The notes beneath the pieces are model-generated. The model did no database searches. It was not told the DNA's origin and saw only the letters and a program-made list of their open reading frames with translations. A stretch of DNA of 34,726 nt from Mycolicibacterium bacteremicum (GTDB lineage: Bacteria; Actinomycetota; Actinomycetes; Mycobacteriales; Mycobacteriaceae), in assembly GCF_002086115.1 (NCBI RefSeq), contig NZ_MVHJ01000042.1, forward strand, positions 1 to 34,726, in the 5' to 3' direction. The translations under genes were made by a program, and so were the position numbers. Every line of letters starts with the position of its first letter. Within the stretch, counting starts at the first letter, position 1. Shown one piece after another: positions 16,151-23,560 of the stretch.

Positions 16151-17254
16151 ATGCAGCGTGTGGTGGTCGCCGGTCTCGGCGACGCGGGATTGCTGACCGC
16201 GATCAAACTGGCCGGCCGTTTCGAGGTCGTCGGCATCTCGTCCAAGCCGGGCCTGGTCAGCGGCCAGGAACTCGGGGTGCGAATATCCCGGCCGGCCGAC
16301 TGGGCCCGCGATTACTGGATCGGTTTCGAGCGTTACCGGGCGCTGGACCGGGTGCGCACCGTGCACGGTGTGCTGACCGGGGTGGACCTGGACGCCCGCA
16401 CCGTCGAGGTCGACCTCGGTGACGCCGTCAGCACCGAACGCTATGACGCGCTGGTCATCTCGACCGGCGTGAGCAACGGTTTCTGGCGGCGTCCGCAGCG
16501 GCAGACCCGTTCGGAGATCGACGCCGAACTGCAGCAGGCGCACGCCCGGTTCGCTGCCGCGTCGACCATCGCGGTGATCGGTGGGGGTGCCGCGGCGGTC
16601 AGTGCCGCGGCCAATCTGGCCGGCGCCCTCCGCACGGCACACGTCGCGCTGTACTTCCCCGGGGAACGCGCCCTGCCCCAGCATCACGACCGGGTGTGGC
16701 GGCGGGTGCAGCGCCGCTTGCAGGACCTCGGCGTGGCGTTGCATCCCGGGCATCGGGCGGTGGTGCCCGAAGGGTTCGGGTGTGATGAGATCACCAGTGA
16801 GCCGGTGCAGTTCGCCGGCGGGCAGCCCGAGGCCCGTGCCGATGCGGTGCTGTGGGCGATCGGTCGGGTGCGCCCGAACACCGGCTGGTTACCCGAGGAG
16901 GTGCTCGACGCCGACGGCTTCGTGGCCGTCGACGATCAGCTCCGGGTTCCCGGGCGTCCGGAGGTGTTCGCCGTCGGTGATGTCGCGGCCACCGACCCGC
17001 TGCGGTCCTCGGCGCGCAACCGCGCCGACGGGCTGGTCGCGCACAATGTGCGGGCGCACTTCGACGGTGGGACCCCGCGCCGGTTCACGCCGACGAGCAG
17101 GCGATGGGGTTCGGTGCTGGGCGCCCAGCCCGACGGCCTCGAGGTGTTCACCCCGGGCGGGCGGGCGGTCCGGTTCCCGGCGTGGTCGATCGACCGGGTG
17201 CTGCAGCCGCTGATCGTCAGGCGAGGGATCTACCGCGGGGTGCGCGATACCTGA
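16151..17254 (+). CDS. FAD-dependent NAD(P)H oxidoreductase (AIF/FSP1-like)
   Basis: The 367-residue protein belongs to the pyridine nucleotide-disulfide oxidoreductase family. VVVAGLGDAGLLTAIKL is the FAD site, ISTGVSNGFW the middle motif and AVIGGGAAAVSAAANL the NAD(P) site. VFAVGDVAATDPL is the second FAD contact. No redox CxxC is present, so it is not a thioredoxin- or glutathione-type disulfide reductase. It resembles AIF/FSP1-like quinone or NADH oxidoreductases. ATG 16151 is chosen because the Rossmann motif begins there. The upstream 38 codons have no family features. CAAGAT lies six bases upstream and could serve as a weak -10. The 3' end overlaps the flavin reductase by 25 bp. Confidence 0.82.
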   Translation: MQRVVVAGLGDAGLLTAIKLAGRFEVVGISSKPGLVSGQELGVRISRPADWARDYWIGFERYRALDRVRTVHGVLTGVDLDARTVEVDLGDAVSTERYDALVISTGVSNGFWRRPQRQTRSEIDAELQQAHARFAAASTIAVIGGGAAAVSAAANLAGALRTAHVALYFPGERALPQHHDRVWRRVQRRLQDLGVALHPGHRAVVPEGFGCDEITSEPVQFAGGQPEARADAVLWAIGRVRPNTGWLPEEVLDADGFVAVDDQLRVPGRPEVFAVGDVAATDPLRSSARNRADGLVAHNVRAHFDGGTPRRFTPTSRRWGSVLGAQPDGLEVFTPGGRAVRFPAWSIDRVLQPLIVRRGIYRGVRDT

Positions 17255-17787
17255 TCGGTCAGCGGGATCAGCTGATCGAGCAGGGTGTCGAGCTCCCCGG
17301 TGCGGCGTTCCTCGGGTGTGAAACCGTCGTCGCCGAACTCGCGGAACAACGACAACGCCACCTGCGCCCGCACGTCGAGCATCTGGAAATTCGCCACGAT
17401 CTGGCGCCACTGTTCGACCGCGCGGATACCGCCATCGGCTCCGTAGGACACGAAACCGACCGTCTTGCCGAACCATTCGGAACCCAGGGTGTCCACGGCG
17501 TTCTTCAGCGCCCCCGGGACGCCGTGGTTGTACTCGGGGGTGACGAAGATGAAACCGGCACAGGCGTCGATGGCCTGGCTCCACCGCCGCACGTTCTCCG
17601 AGTCGTACTTCTTCTCGGCCGCAGCGGGTGGTACCGGAGCGGTGAGCAGGGGGACGTCGAAGGCCTTGAGGTCGATCAGCTCGAACTCGGTGCCCTCGCG
17701 CCGGGACGCGTGCTGATGAACCCACTGCGCGACGGCCTCGCCGGCGCGGCCTTCACGGATGGTGCCCAGGATGATGCCGATGGTCAT
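17230..17787 (-). CDS. NADPH-dependent FMN reductase family protein
   Basis: The protein has 185 residues. It begins MTIGIILGTIREGRAGEAVA, the phosphate-binding loop of flavodoxin-like FMN reductases. It continues with LIDLKAFDVPLL and FIFVTPEYNHGVPGALKNAVD, the family signature. Such enzymes reduce FMN or quinones with NAD(P)H in the cytosol. ATG 17787 directly precedes the motif; the in-frame ATG at 17805 adds only six residues. An AT-rich CATATAT stretch just upstream is the most AT-rich spot in the gap and a likely -10. It is divergent from the CoA-transferase gene. Confidence 0.9.
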   Translation of the reverse strand: MTIGIILGTIREGRAGEAVAQWVHQHASRREGTEFELIDLKAFDVPLLTAPVPPAAAEKKYDSENVRRWSQAIDACAGFIFVTPEYNHGVPGALKNAVDTLGSEWFGKTVGFVSYGADGGIRAVEQWRQIVANFQMLDVRAQVALSLFREFGDDGFTPEERRTGELDTLLDQLIPLTDQVSRTPR

Positions 17788-17830
17788 GACTGCATATATG
17801 CCCAAAGTCCGTCGGTTTCATCCCGGCCGT

Positions 17831-17849
17831 TACCGTCGGCACTACGGTA
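17831..17849. promoter_or_regulatory. Inverted repeat overlapping the CoA-transferase promoter
   Basis: TACCGT, seven bases, then ACGGTA: perfect 6-base arms, with partial extension by CCGT and ACGG on each side. It overlaps the -10 box at 17848-17853 and lies in the gap divergent from the FMN reductase, so a bound repressor would block the promoter. Confidence 0.4.
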
Positions 17850-17853
17850 CGGT
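17848..17853 (+). promoter_or_regulatory. Candidate -10 box, leaderless CoA-transferase transcript
   Basis: TACGGT ends seven bases before ATG 17861, and no Shine-Dalgarno sequence is present. An identical TACGGT begins five bases earlier. Confidence 0.45.
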
Positions 17854-17860
17854 CGGCGGT

Positions 17861-19084
17861 ATGAGCAAGGTCATGGAGGGCGTGCGCGTCCTGGAGGTCG
17901 CCCAGTTCACCTTCGTCCCGGCGGCGGGCGCGATCCTCGCCGACTGGGGAGCCGATGTCATCAAGATCGAGCACCCGGTGCGCGGGGACACCCAGCGCGG
18001 ATTCGTCAACATGGGTGGGTTCCAGCTCGACCCGAACCGGCACCCGCTCATCGAGCATCCCAACCGCGGCAAGCGCAGCGTCGGTGTCGACGTCTCGACC
18101 CCGGGCGGACAGCAGGTGCTCTACGAGATCGCCAAGACCGCCGACGTGTTCCTGACCAACTACCTACCGGCCCAGCGGCAGCGCAACAAGTTCGACGTCG
18201 AGCACATCCGCGCGGTGAACCCGGACATCATCTATGCCCGCGGCAGTGCCTACGGAGACAAAGGGCCCGAACGCGACACCGGTGGGTTCGACGGCACCGC
18301 CTTCTGGACCCGCAGCGGCGTCGGACACGCACTGACCCCCGAACGGCTCGACGGTGCGCTCTCCCAGGGCATTCCGGCCTTCGGTGACTCGATCGGCGGG
18401 ATGAACATCGCCGGGGGCATCTCCGCGGCGCTCTTCCACCGGGAACGGACCGGCCAGACATCCGAGATCGACGTGTCGTTGCTGAGCACCGCGTGGTGGG
18501 CGGCCGGCGCCAGCGTCACCCAGGGGATGGAGACCGGCGAGACCATGCGCTCGGTGATGCCCGACGATGTCACCTCGGTCAATCCGTTCATGGCCAACTA
18601 CGTCACCTCCGACGGCGGCATCATCAACCTGTGCATCGTCAGCCCCACCGGGTACATCCGCGATGCCTTCGAGCACCTCGGACTGCCCGAACTGGCCGAT
18701 GACCCGCGGTTCTGCGATGTGCTCCCGCTGATCGAGAATGCCTCCGCCGGTGTGCAACTGATCGCCGAGGCGATTCGCCGCAGGCCGTTCGAATACTGGC
18801 GCAACCACCTCAAGACCATGCGCGGTCAGTGGGCCCCCTTCCAGAGCCTGGTCGACTTGGGCTCCGATGAGCAGGCCCTGGCCAACGACATGGTGGTCGA
18901 GGTCGAGGCCTCTGACGGCGGCAGACCGTTCAAGGTGGTCCGCGGCCCGGTGCAGTTCGATCACGAACCGCTGCAGACCACCCGGGCACCGCAGGCCTCC
19001 GAACACACGGAGTTGGTCCTCATGGAGATCGGTCTGGATTGGGACCGGATCGAGGAATTGAAGAATGCCGGCGCGATAGCCTGA
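17861..19084 (+). CDS. Class III CoA-transferase (CaiB/BaiF family)
   Basis: The 407-residue protein has the standard family opening MEGVRVLEVAQFTFVPAAGA, then LADWGADVIKIEHP and KRSVGVDV. YARGSAYGDKGPERDTGGFD carries the catalytic Asp in GGFDGTAFW. The enzyme moves CoA between carboxylic acids through an acyl-aspartyl intermediate. In mycobacteria such genes act in fatty acid, steroid and methyl-branched lipid metabolism; the acyl group here is unknown. ATG 17861 is preferred because the family N-terminus starts there and TACGGT lies seven bases upstream. The histidine kinase begins five bases after its stop, but a promoter inside the end of this gene suggests that the kinase can be expressed separately. 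Confidence 0.92.
   Translation: MSKVMEGVRVLEVAQFTFVPAAGAILADWGADVIKIEHPVRGDTQRGFVNMGGFQLDPNRHPLIEHPNRGKRSVGVDVSTPGGQQVLYEIAKTADVFLTNYLPAQRQRNKFDVEHIRAVNPDIIYARGSAYGDKGPERDTGGFDGTAFWTRSGVGHALTPERLDGALSQGIPAFGDSIGGMNIAGGISAALFHRERTGQTSEIDVSLLSTAWWAAGASVTQGMETGETMRSVMPDDVTSVNPFMANYVTSDGGIINLCIVSPTGYIRDAFEHLGLPELADDPRFCDVLPLIENASAGVQLIAEAIRRRPFEYWRNHLKTMRGQWAPFQSLVDLGSDEQALANDMVVEVEASDGGRPFKVVRGPVQFDHEPLQTTRAPQASEHTELVLMEIGLDWDRIEELKNAGAIA
19077..19082 (+). promoter_or_regulatory. Candidate -10 box for the kinase, inside the CoA-transferase gene
   Basis: TAGCCT ends exactly seven bases before GTG 19090. It lies over the last codons of the CoA-transferase, so the two-component operon could start as its own leaderless mRNA. 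Confidence 0.45.
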
Positions 19085-19089
19085 CGGGT

Positions 19090-20169
19090 GTGCACCCCCT
19101 GCTGCTCCGGAGCGTGCCGTTACTGGTGACGCCGGTGCTTCTGGCGGTGAGTACCTTTCCCGGTGAGTTCCGGGTCTCGGCGTCCTACTGGGTGCTGGCC
19201 TGCGCGTCCGCGGTGGTGTTCCTGTTCGGGGACCGACGGCCGTTGTCGGTGTCACTGATCCTCTCGGCACTGGCCGTCCCGATGTTCGCCGCGCAGGCCT
19301 GGGGGCTGTCGGGGCTGGTTCCCTACCTGGGTGCGGTGTCGCTGGCCGAGCTGACCGCACGGACGGACCGCAACCGGCCTGTCCTCGTCGCGGCGGTATC
19401 GTGGCTGGGCGCCCTGTTGCTCGGGGTCGCGCTCGACCAGCACGCGCCACGCTGGGGAGCCGCCGATCTGACGACGGTGGCAGCAGCGTTGGGGCTGCCG
19501 CTGCTGCTCGGGCTCTATCTGCGCGGCCAGCGTCAGATGCGTGCCGCGGCCCAGGCTCAGGTCCGGGCCCAGGAGCGCACCGCGATGGCCCGCGAACTAC
19601 ACGACCTGGTGGCCCACCACATGGCATCGATCGTGCTGCGCACCGGCGTCGCCGAGCACGTGATCGACGGAGCCGACCCGCGCGTGACCGAGGTACTCGG
19701 AGACGTGCACCGTACCGCCGCCGACGCCCTGGCCGACATCCGCAGATGGCAGACGGCACTGCGTGATCCGGGCCTGCACGAGGTGGCCATGGTGGAGCCG
19801 CAGGCGCTCTGGGATGAGATCGACGCCGCCACGGGTCGGGTCCGCGCCGCCGGATTCACAGTGGTCGCCGATATCGATCGCGACAGCACCGGCCTGGATG
19901 CGATGACGCGACTGACCGTGCTGAGGGTCGTGCAGGAGTCGCTCACCAACGTGATGAAGCATGCCGATCCGGCCGGGCCGGTGACCGTGGCGATCGGGCG
20001 CCGCGACGGGGGTGTCGAGATCCGGGTGGACAGTGTCGGAGCCGACGAGCATTCCGCGGGGATGGGAGTCCTCGGGATGTCGGAACGGATGGCGTTGGCC
20101 GGCGGCGAATTCAGCGCAGGCAGCGGCGAACACGGCTGGGAGGTACGGGCGTGGTTACCCGCGTCGTGA
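19090..20169 (+). CDS. Sensor histidine kinase, NarL/DesK-type (HisKA_3)
   Basis: The 359-residue protein has about four to five hydrophobic segments in the first 145 residues with short loops, so the sensor is membrane-buried rather than periplasmic. RTAMARELHDLVAHHMASIV is the HisKA_3 phosphoacceptor site, His near 171. The ATPase domain has VVQESLTNVMKHA (N box) and GMGVLGMSERMALAGG (G2-type). The usual Asp-Gly of the G1 box is not clear: the sequence reads IRVDSVGADEHSAG. Start GTG 19090 is set by the -10 box and lies five bases after the upstream stop. It overlaps the response regulator by 19 bp, so the two are coupled. Confidence 0.9.
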   Translation: MHPLLLRSVPLLVTPVLLAVSTFPGEFRVSASYWVLACASAVVFLFGDRRPLSVSLILSALAVPMFAAQAWGLSGLVPYLGAVSLAELTARTDRNRPVLVAAVSWLGALLLGVALDQHAPRWGAADLTTVAAALGLPLLLGLYLRGQRQMRAAAQAQVRAQERTAMARELHDLVAHHMASIVLRTGVAEHVIDGADPRVTEVLGDVHRTAADALADIRRWQTALRDPGLHEVAMVEPQALWDEIDAATGRVRAAGFTVVADIDRDSTGLDAMTRLTVLRVVQESLTNVMKHADPAGPVTVAIGRRDGGVEIRVDSVGADEHSAGMGVLGMSERMALAGGEFSAGSGEHGWEVRAWLPAS

Positions 20170-20786
20170 TCGCCGATGATCAGCGCCTGGTGCGGGCCGG
20201 GCTGCGGATGTTGTGCGAGTCGACCCAGGACATCGAGGTCGTCGCCGAGGCGGCCGATGGATCCCAGGCGGTGCGCTCGGCTGCCGAGCTGGTGCCCGAT
20301 GTCATCCTGATGGACCTGCGGATGCCGGGCGTCGACGGGATCACCGCCATCGGGCAGATCGTGTCGGCCCGCGCCGATGCAAAGGTCCTGGTGCTCACCA
20401 CATTCGACGACGATGATCACCTCTATCCGGCGCTCGCCGCCGGTGCGTCGGGATTCCTGGTCAAGGACACCGATCCCGCCGACCTGCTCGACGCGGTGCG
20501 CCGGATTGCGGCAGGCGACTTCGTGCTGTCACCACATCTGTTGCAGCGACTGGTCACCCGGGCTGTGCAGACCGGGGGGCCGCAACGTTTCGATGCGGTG
20601 GAGTTGACGGCACGGGAGGCCGATGTGCTGCCACTGGTGGTCGACGGTCTGTCCAATCAAGAGATCGCGGACCGGCTGCACCTCGGCGTGACGACGGTCA
20701 AGACCCATGTGGCCAACCTGATGGACAAGCTGGGCGCGCAGAACCGGGTGCAGCTCGCGGTGTACGGGTATCAACGCATGGCGTGA
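20151..20786 (+). CDS. NarL/FixJ-family response regulator
   Basis: The protein has 211 residues. The receiver domain begins TRVVIADDQRLVRAGLRML, has the phosphoacceptor Asp near 55 in VILMDLRMPGVDG and Lys in FLVKDTDPADLL. The C-terminal LuxR-type helix-turn-helix reads ELTAREADVLPLVVDGLSNQ, then EIADRLHLGVTTVKTHVANL. It is the partner of the kinase directly upstream. Its targets are not shown. The convergent multicopper oxidase gene overlaps it by 16 bp at the 3' end, a neighbour but not in an arrangement that implies control. Confidence 0.94.
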   Translation: MVTRVVIADDQRLVRAGLRMLCESTQDIEVVAEAADGSQAVRSAAELVPDVILMDLRMPGVDGITAIGQIVSARADAKVLVLTTFDDDDHLYPALAAGASGFLVKDTDPADLLDAVRRIAAGDFVLSPHLLQRLVTRAVQTGGPQRFDAVELTAREADVLPLVVDGLSNQEIADRLHLGVTTVKTHVANLMDKLGAQNRVQLAVYGYQRMA

Positions 20787-22258
20787 CCCGGCATCGACAT
20801 GTCCGGCATACCCGCCGGCTGCTGCCCCGCTGACAGGACCAGGAACTGGCCCATCATGCCCTGGTCCTCGTGCAGGGCCAGGTGACAGTGGTACATGTAC
20901 GGCCAGGTGGGGTCGGTGTAGTCGGAGAAGCGTACGGCGATCCGGATCCGCTGTCCCGGTGCGACATACACGGTGTCCTTGTACCCGGCGAGGTGCGGTG
21001 GCGGCGGTTCCCCGTCGGTGTCGACGATCCGGAACTGGGTGTCGTGCACGTGGAAATTGTGTGGCCAGTTGTCGACGTTGCGCACCGTCCAGATCTCGTC
21101 GGTGTCGACGACTGCGTGAAAGTCGATGCGGGTCATGTCCATCCGATTGCGGTTGATCATGAACCACTGCAGATCGAACTGTCGCTGCACTGCCGTTGTC
21201 TCGTCGGGCAGGCCGGGTAGGGCCGCCAGCGTGGCGGGTAACGCCGGACCGGGCTGCAGGTCCTGCTCGGCGTGCAGGTCCAGAATGGTGAAGCTGTCGT
21301 CGACACCGAAACGCGAGGCTTCCTGCGCTGCCAGGCCACCCCGGCGCTCGATCGGGAACGATTGCAGTGCAGTAGTTTCCCGTGGTCCGAACGCGACCGT
21401 GATCTCGACGCGCTCACCGGGGCTGAGCTGCACCCGGCTCGCGGCGACCGGGGCGGTCAGCAGGCCACCGTCGGTCGCCACGATGTGGAAGGTCCGGTTG
21501 TCGCCGAAACCGAGGTTGTAGAGCCGGCCACCGGAGCCGTTGAGGATCCGCAGCCGGATCCGCCCGGAGCGGACCGCGAGGTGGGCCCCGGCAATACCGT
21601 TGGTCACTATGGTGTCCCCGAGCAGGCCGATATCGCTGGGATCGGACTCGTCGAGGGCGCCCGTGCCGGTGAACCGGCGGTCCTGGATGATCAGCGGGAT
21701 GTCGTCGACGCCGTAGTCGTGCGGTAGGCCGTCGGCATGGTCGTCGTCGATGATGAACATGCCGGCCAGGCCGCGGTAGACGTGTTTCTCGGTGGCGCCG
21801 TGCGGGTGTGGGTGATACCAGAGTGTGGCAGCCGGTTGCCTGATCTCCCAGCGTGGTTGCCACGCACCGCCGACCGGGACGGTCTGGTGTGGGCCGCCGT
21901 CGGACTGCGCGGGAACGTGCATACCGTGCCAGTGCACGGTCGTCGGCTCGGGCAGGGCGTTCTGCACGTGCACCGCCACGGATTCGCCGCGTCGCGCCCG
22001 CAGGGTCGGCCCGAGTATCGACCCGTTGAAACCCCACGTGGCAGTGCGGATTCCGGGCAGCACCTCGGTGTCGCCGGCCATCGCCTGCAGTGTGAAGGTG
22101 CGGGTGCCGTCCGCGGCGACCGTCGCCTCGGCCAGTGGCGGGATCGGGAGTGGCCGGGTCGAGGGTCGAGCGGCGGCGCTGCGCGAGCACCCCAGGCTCA
22201 GGACGACCGGCGTGGCGGCGAGTCCGAGTAGAAGGTTACGGCGGGATAGTGAGAGCAC
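20771..22258 (-). CDS. mmcO: Multicopper oxidase lipoprotein (MmcO/CueO-like)
   Basis: The 495-residue protein has a twin-arginine-like start (SRRNLLLGLAA) and a lipobox ending at Cys24 (LSLGC), so it is probably exported folded and lipid-anchored. Copper ligands are visible in the usual order: HWHG (109-112), WYHPHPHG (149-154), WPHNFHVHDTQF and HCHLALHEDQGMM, the last with the type-1 Cys and axial Met. A Met/His tail (MPDMSMPGHAMR) may bind Cu(I). The protein oxidises Cu(I) outside the membrane and protects against copper, like M. tuberculosis Rv0846c. Start GTG 22258 has neither a clear ribosome site nor a TANNNT box. I found no RicR-type palindrome in the 93 bases upstream. Confidence 0.9.
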   Translation of the reverse strand: MLSLSRRNLLLGLAATPVVLSLGCSRSAAARPSTRPLPIPPLAEATVAADGTRTFTLQAMAGDTEVLPGIRTATWGFNGSILGPTLRARRGESVAVHVQNALPEPTTVHWHGMHVPAQSDGGPHQTVPVGGAWQPRWEIRQPAATLWYHPHPHGATEKHVYRGLAGMFIIDDDHADGLPHDYGVDDIPLIIQDRRFTGTGALDESDPSDIGLLGDTIVTNGIAGAHLAVRSGRIRLRILNGSGGRLYNLGFGDNRTFHIVATDGGLLTAPVAASRVQLSPGERVEITVAFGPRETTALQSFPIERRGGLAAQEASRFGVDDSFTILDLHAEQDLQPGPALPATLAALPGLPDETTAVQRQFDLQWFMINRNRMDMTRIDFHAVVDTDEIWTVRNVDNWPHNFHVHDTQFRIVDTDGEPPPPHLAGYKDTVYVAPGQRIRIAVRFSDYTDPTWPYMYHCHLALHEDQGMMGQFLVLSAGQQPAGMPDMSMPGHAMR

Positions 22259-22311
22259 CCCATGAGTCTTCGGGGTTCAGCATCCGGCGGAATCGGCCGG
22301 CGGGCCGGAGA

Positions 22312-22348
22312 ACACCGGCCGGCGGGATCTTGTGCGCGGCGCCGGTGT
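22312..22348 (-). terminator. Hairpin after the acyl-CoA dehydrogenase pair
   Basis: ACACCGGC at 22312-22319 pairs with GCCGGTGT at 22341-22348 (8 bp, 21-base GC-rich loop). It lies four bases beyond the stop at 22352 on the minus strand. There is no T-run. It may end the dehydrogenase transcript before the oxidase gene. Confidence 0.35.
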
Positions 22349-22351
22349 CTG

Positions 22352-23560
22352 CTATACGCCCGTCGCGACGCGCGGCGCCTTCGGCTCGGCCGTGTCCAAC
22401 ACCATCTCGGCGATCCGGTTCCGGTGTGCCTCGGCAGAGCCCAGCAGTGCCGCGTCGGTGGTGGCCCGTTTCAGATACAGGTGGGCCTGGTGCTCCCAGG
22501 TGAAGCCGATCCCGCCGTGCACCTGGATGGTGTCGGTCGCGATACGGCTGAAGGCCGCCGACGCCAGCGCCTGGGCGATGCTCGCCGCCAGCGCCGGGTC
22601 GTCGGAGCCGTCCCCGAGCGCCCACGCCGCGTGATAGGTCGCCGACCGGGCGTGCTCCAGGTCGACCATGCCCTCGGCGAGCCGGTGCTTGACCGCCTGG
22701 AATGACCCGATGGGGCGGCCGAACTGTAACCGCGACTTCGCATAGTCCACCGACAGGTCGAGCAGATGCTGCGCGGCGCCGACCTGTTCGGCCGCGAGCA
22801 GCGTTGAACCGGCGTGCAGGGCATGGGTGATGACGCGCTCGGCCTCATCGGGTCCGGCGATCAGCCGGGCCGGCGCATCGGTCAGCTCGATGGAGGCCTG
22901 CGGTCGGGTCAGGTCCAGCGTGACCAGCCGGGTGCGCTGCACACCCGGTGCGGACGCGTCCACGGCGTACAGCGCCACCCCGCCGGGACCGGTTGCCGCG
23001 ATCAGGATCTCGTCCGCGGCGTCGGCATCGACGACGCGCTCCGCGGACCCGCTCAGCAGCTCACCACCGGTCACGGTGACGGCGGCCGGATCGAACGCGC
23101 CGGACCGGTCGGGCACCGCGAAGGCGGCGGTCCGGGTACCGTCGGCCAGTGCACCGAGCAGGTCGTCACGCGCGGCACCGGCGGATGCGGCGACCAACGC
23201 CGGGATGGCCAGGTAGACCGTGCCGAACAGCGGTCCCGTCGCGAGTGCGGCACCGAGTTCCTCGACGGCGATCGCCTGATCGACCAGCGTGCCGCCGAAC
23301 CCACCGTCGGACTCCGGCACCGTCAACCCCAGCACACCCAGCTCGGTTCCCAGGCGCTGCCACACCTTTCGGTCGAAACGCGGCTCGGATTCCATCTGTA
23401 CCCGGGCCTTGGCCTCACCGAAGTTCTCGGTACCGAACTTGCGCACCGAGGCACGCAATTGGGCCTGCTCCTCTGAGAAGACATATTCAGCCACGCTGTC
23501 GGGCTGATCCGCAAACTCCTCAGCCGTCTTGTCGGGCTGATCCGCAAACTCCTCAGCCAC
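22352..23560 (-). CDS. Acyl-CoA dehydrogenase family, probable non-catalytic partner subunit
   Basis: The protein has 402 residues and the acyl-CoA dehydrogenase fold: VFSEEQAQLRASVRKFGTEN, LGLTVPESDGGFGG and ELGAALATGPLFGTVYLA. Near the C-terminus it has QFGRPIGSFQAVKHRLAEG and VHGGIGFTWEHQAHLYLKRA. Where catalytic enzymes have a Glu in an EGTSQ-like motif, this one reads ALLGSAEAHRN and lacks it. Mycobacterial sterol dehydrogenases such as FadE28-FadE29 are heterotetramers in which only one subunit type is catalytic. Its start GTG 23560 overlaps the upstream dehydrogenase stop within GTGGCTGA, so the subunits are coupled. The N-terminus carries a duplicated 11-residue unit (AEEFADQPD); an older start may be GTG 23494. 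Confidence 0.88.
   Translation of the reverse strand: MAEEFADQPDKTAEEFADQPDSVAEYVFSEEQAQLRASVRKFGTENFGEAKARVQMESEPRFDRKVWQRLGTELGVLGLTVPESDGGFGGTLVDQAIAVEELGAALATGPLFGTVYLAIPALVAASAGAARDDLLGALADGTRTAAFAVPDRSGAFDPAAVTVTGGELLSGSAERVVDADAADEILIAATGPGGVALYAVDASAPGVQRTRLVTLDLTRPQASIELTDAPARLIAGPDEAERVITHALHAGSTLLAAEQVGAAQHLLDLSVDYAKSRLQFGRPIGSFQAVKHRLAEGMVDLEHARSATYHAAWALGDGSDDPALAASIAQALASAAFSRIATDTIQVHGGIGFTWEHQAHLYLKRATTDAALLGSAEAHRNRIAEMVLDTAEPKAPRVATGV
23497..23558 (-). repeat. Two tandem 33-bp units at the dehydrogenase N-terminus
   Basis: A 29-base stretch is identical at 23497-23525 and 23530-23558 (33-bp period, 11 codons). It encodes AEEFADQPDKT then AEEFADQPDSV just after the start codon, and covers the junction with the upstream stop. 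The identity suggests a recent slippage or duplication event. Confidence 0.85.

Noticed and set aside
22259..22351. RicR-type copper operator upstream of the multicopper oxidase
   Set aside because: I looked for a TACCC-spacer-GGGTA palindrome and found none; only a GC-rich hairpin and a repeated CGGCCGGCGGG are present.
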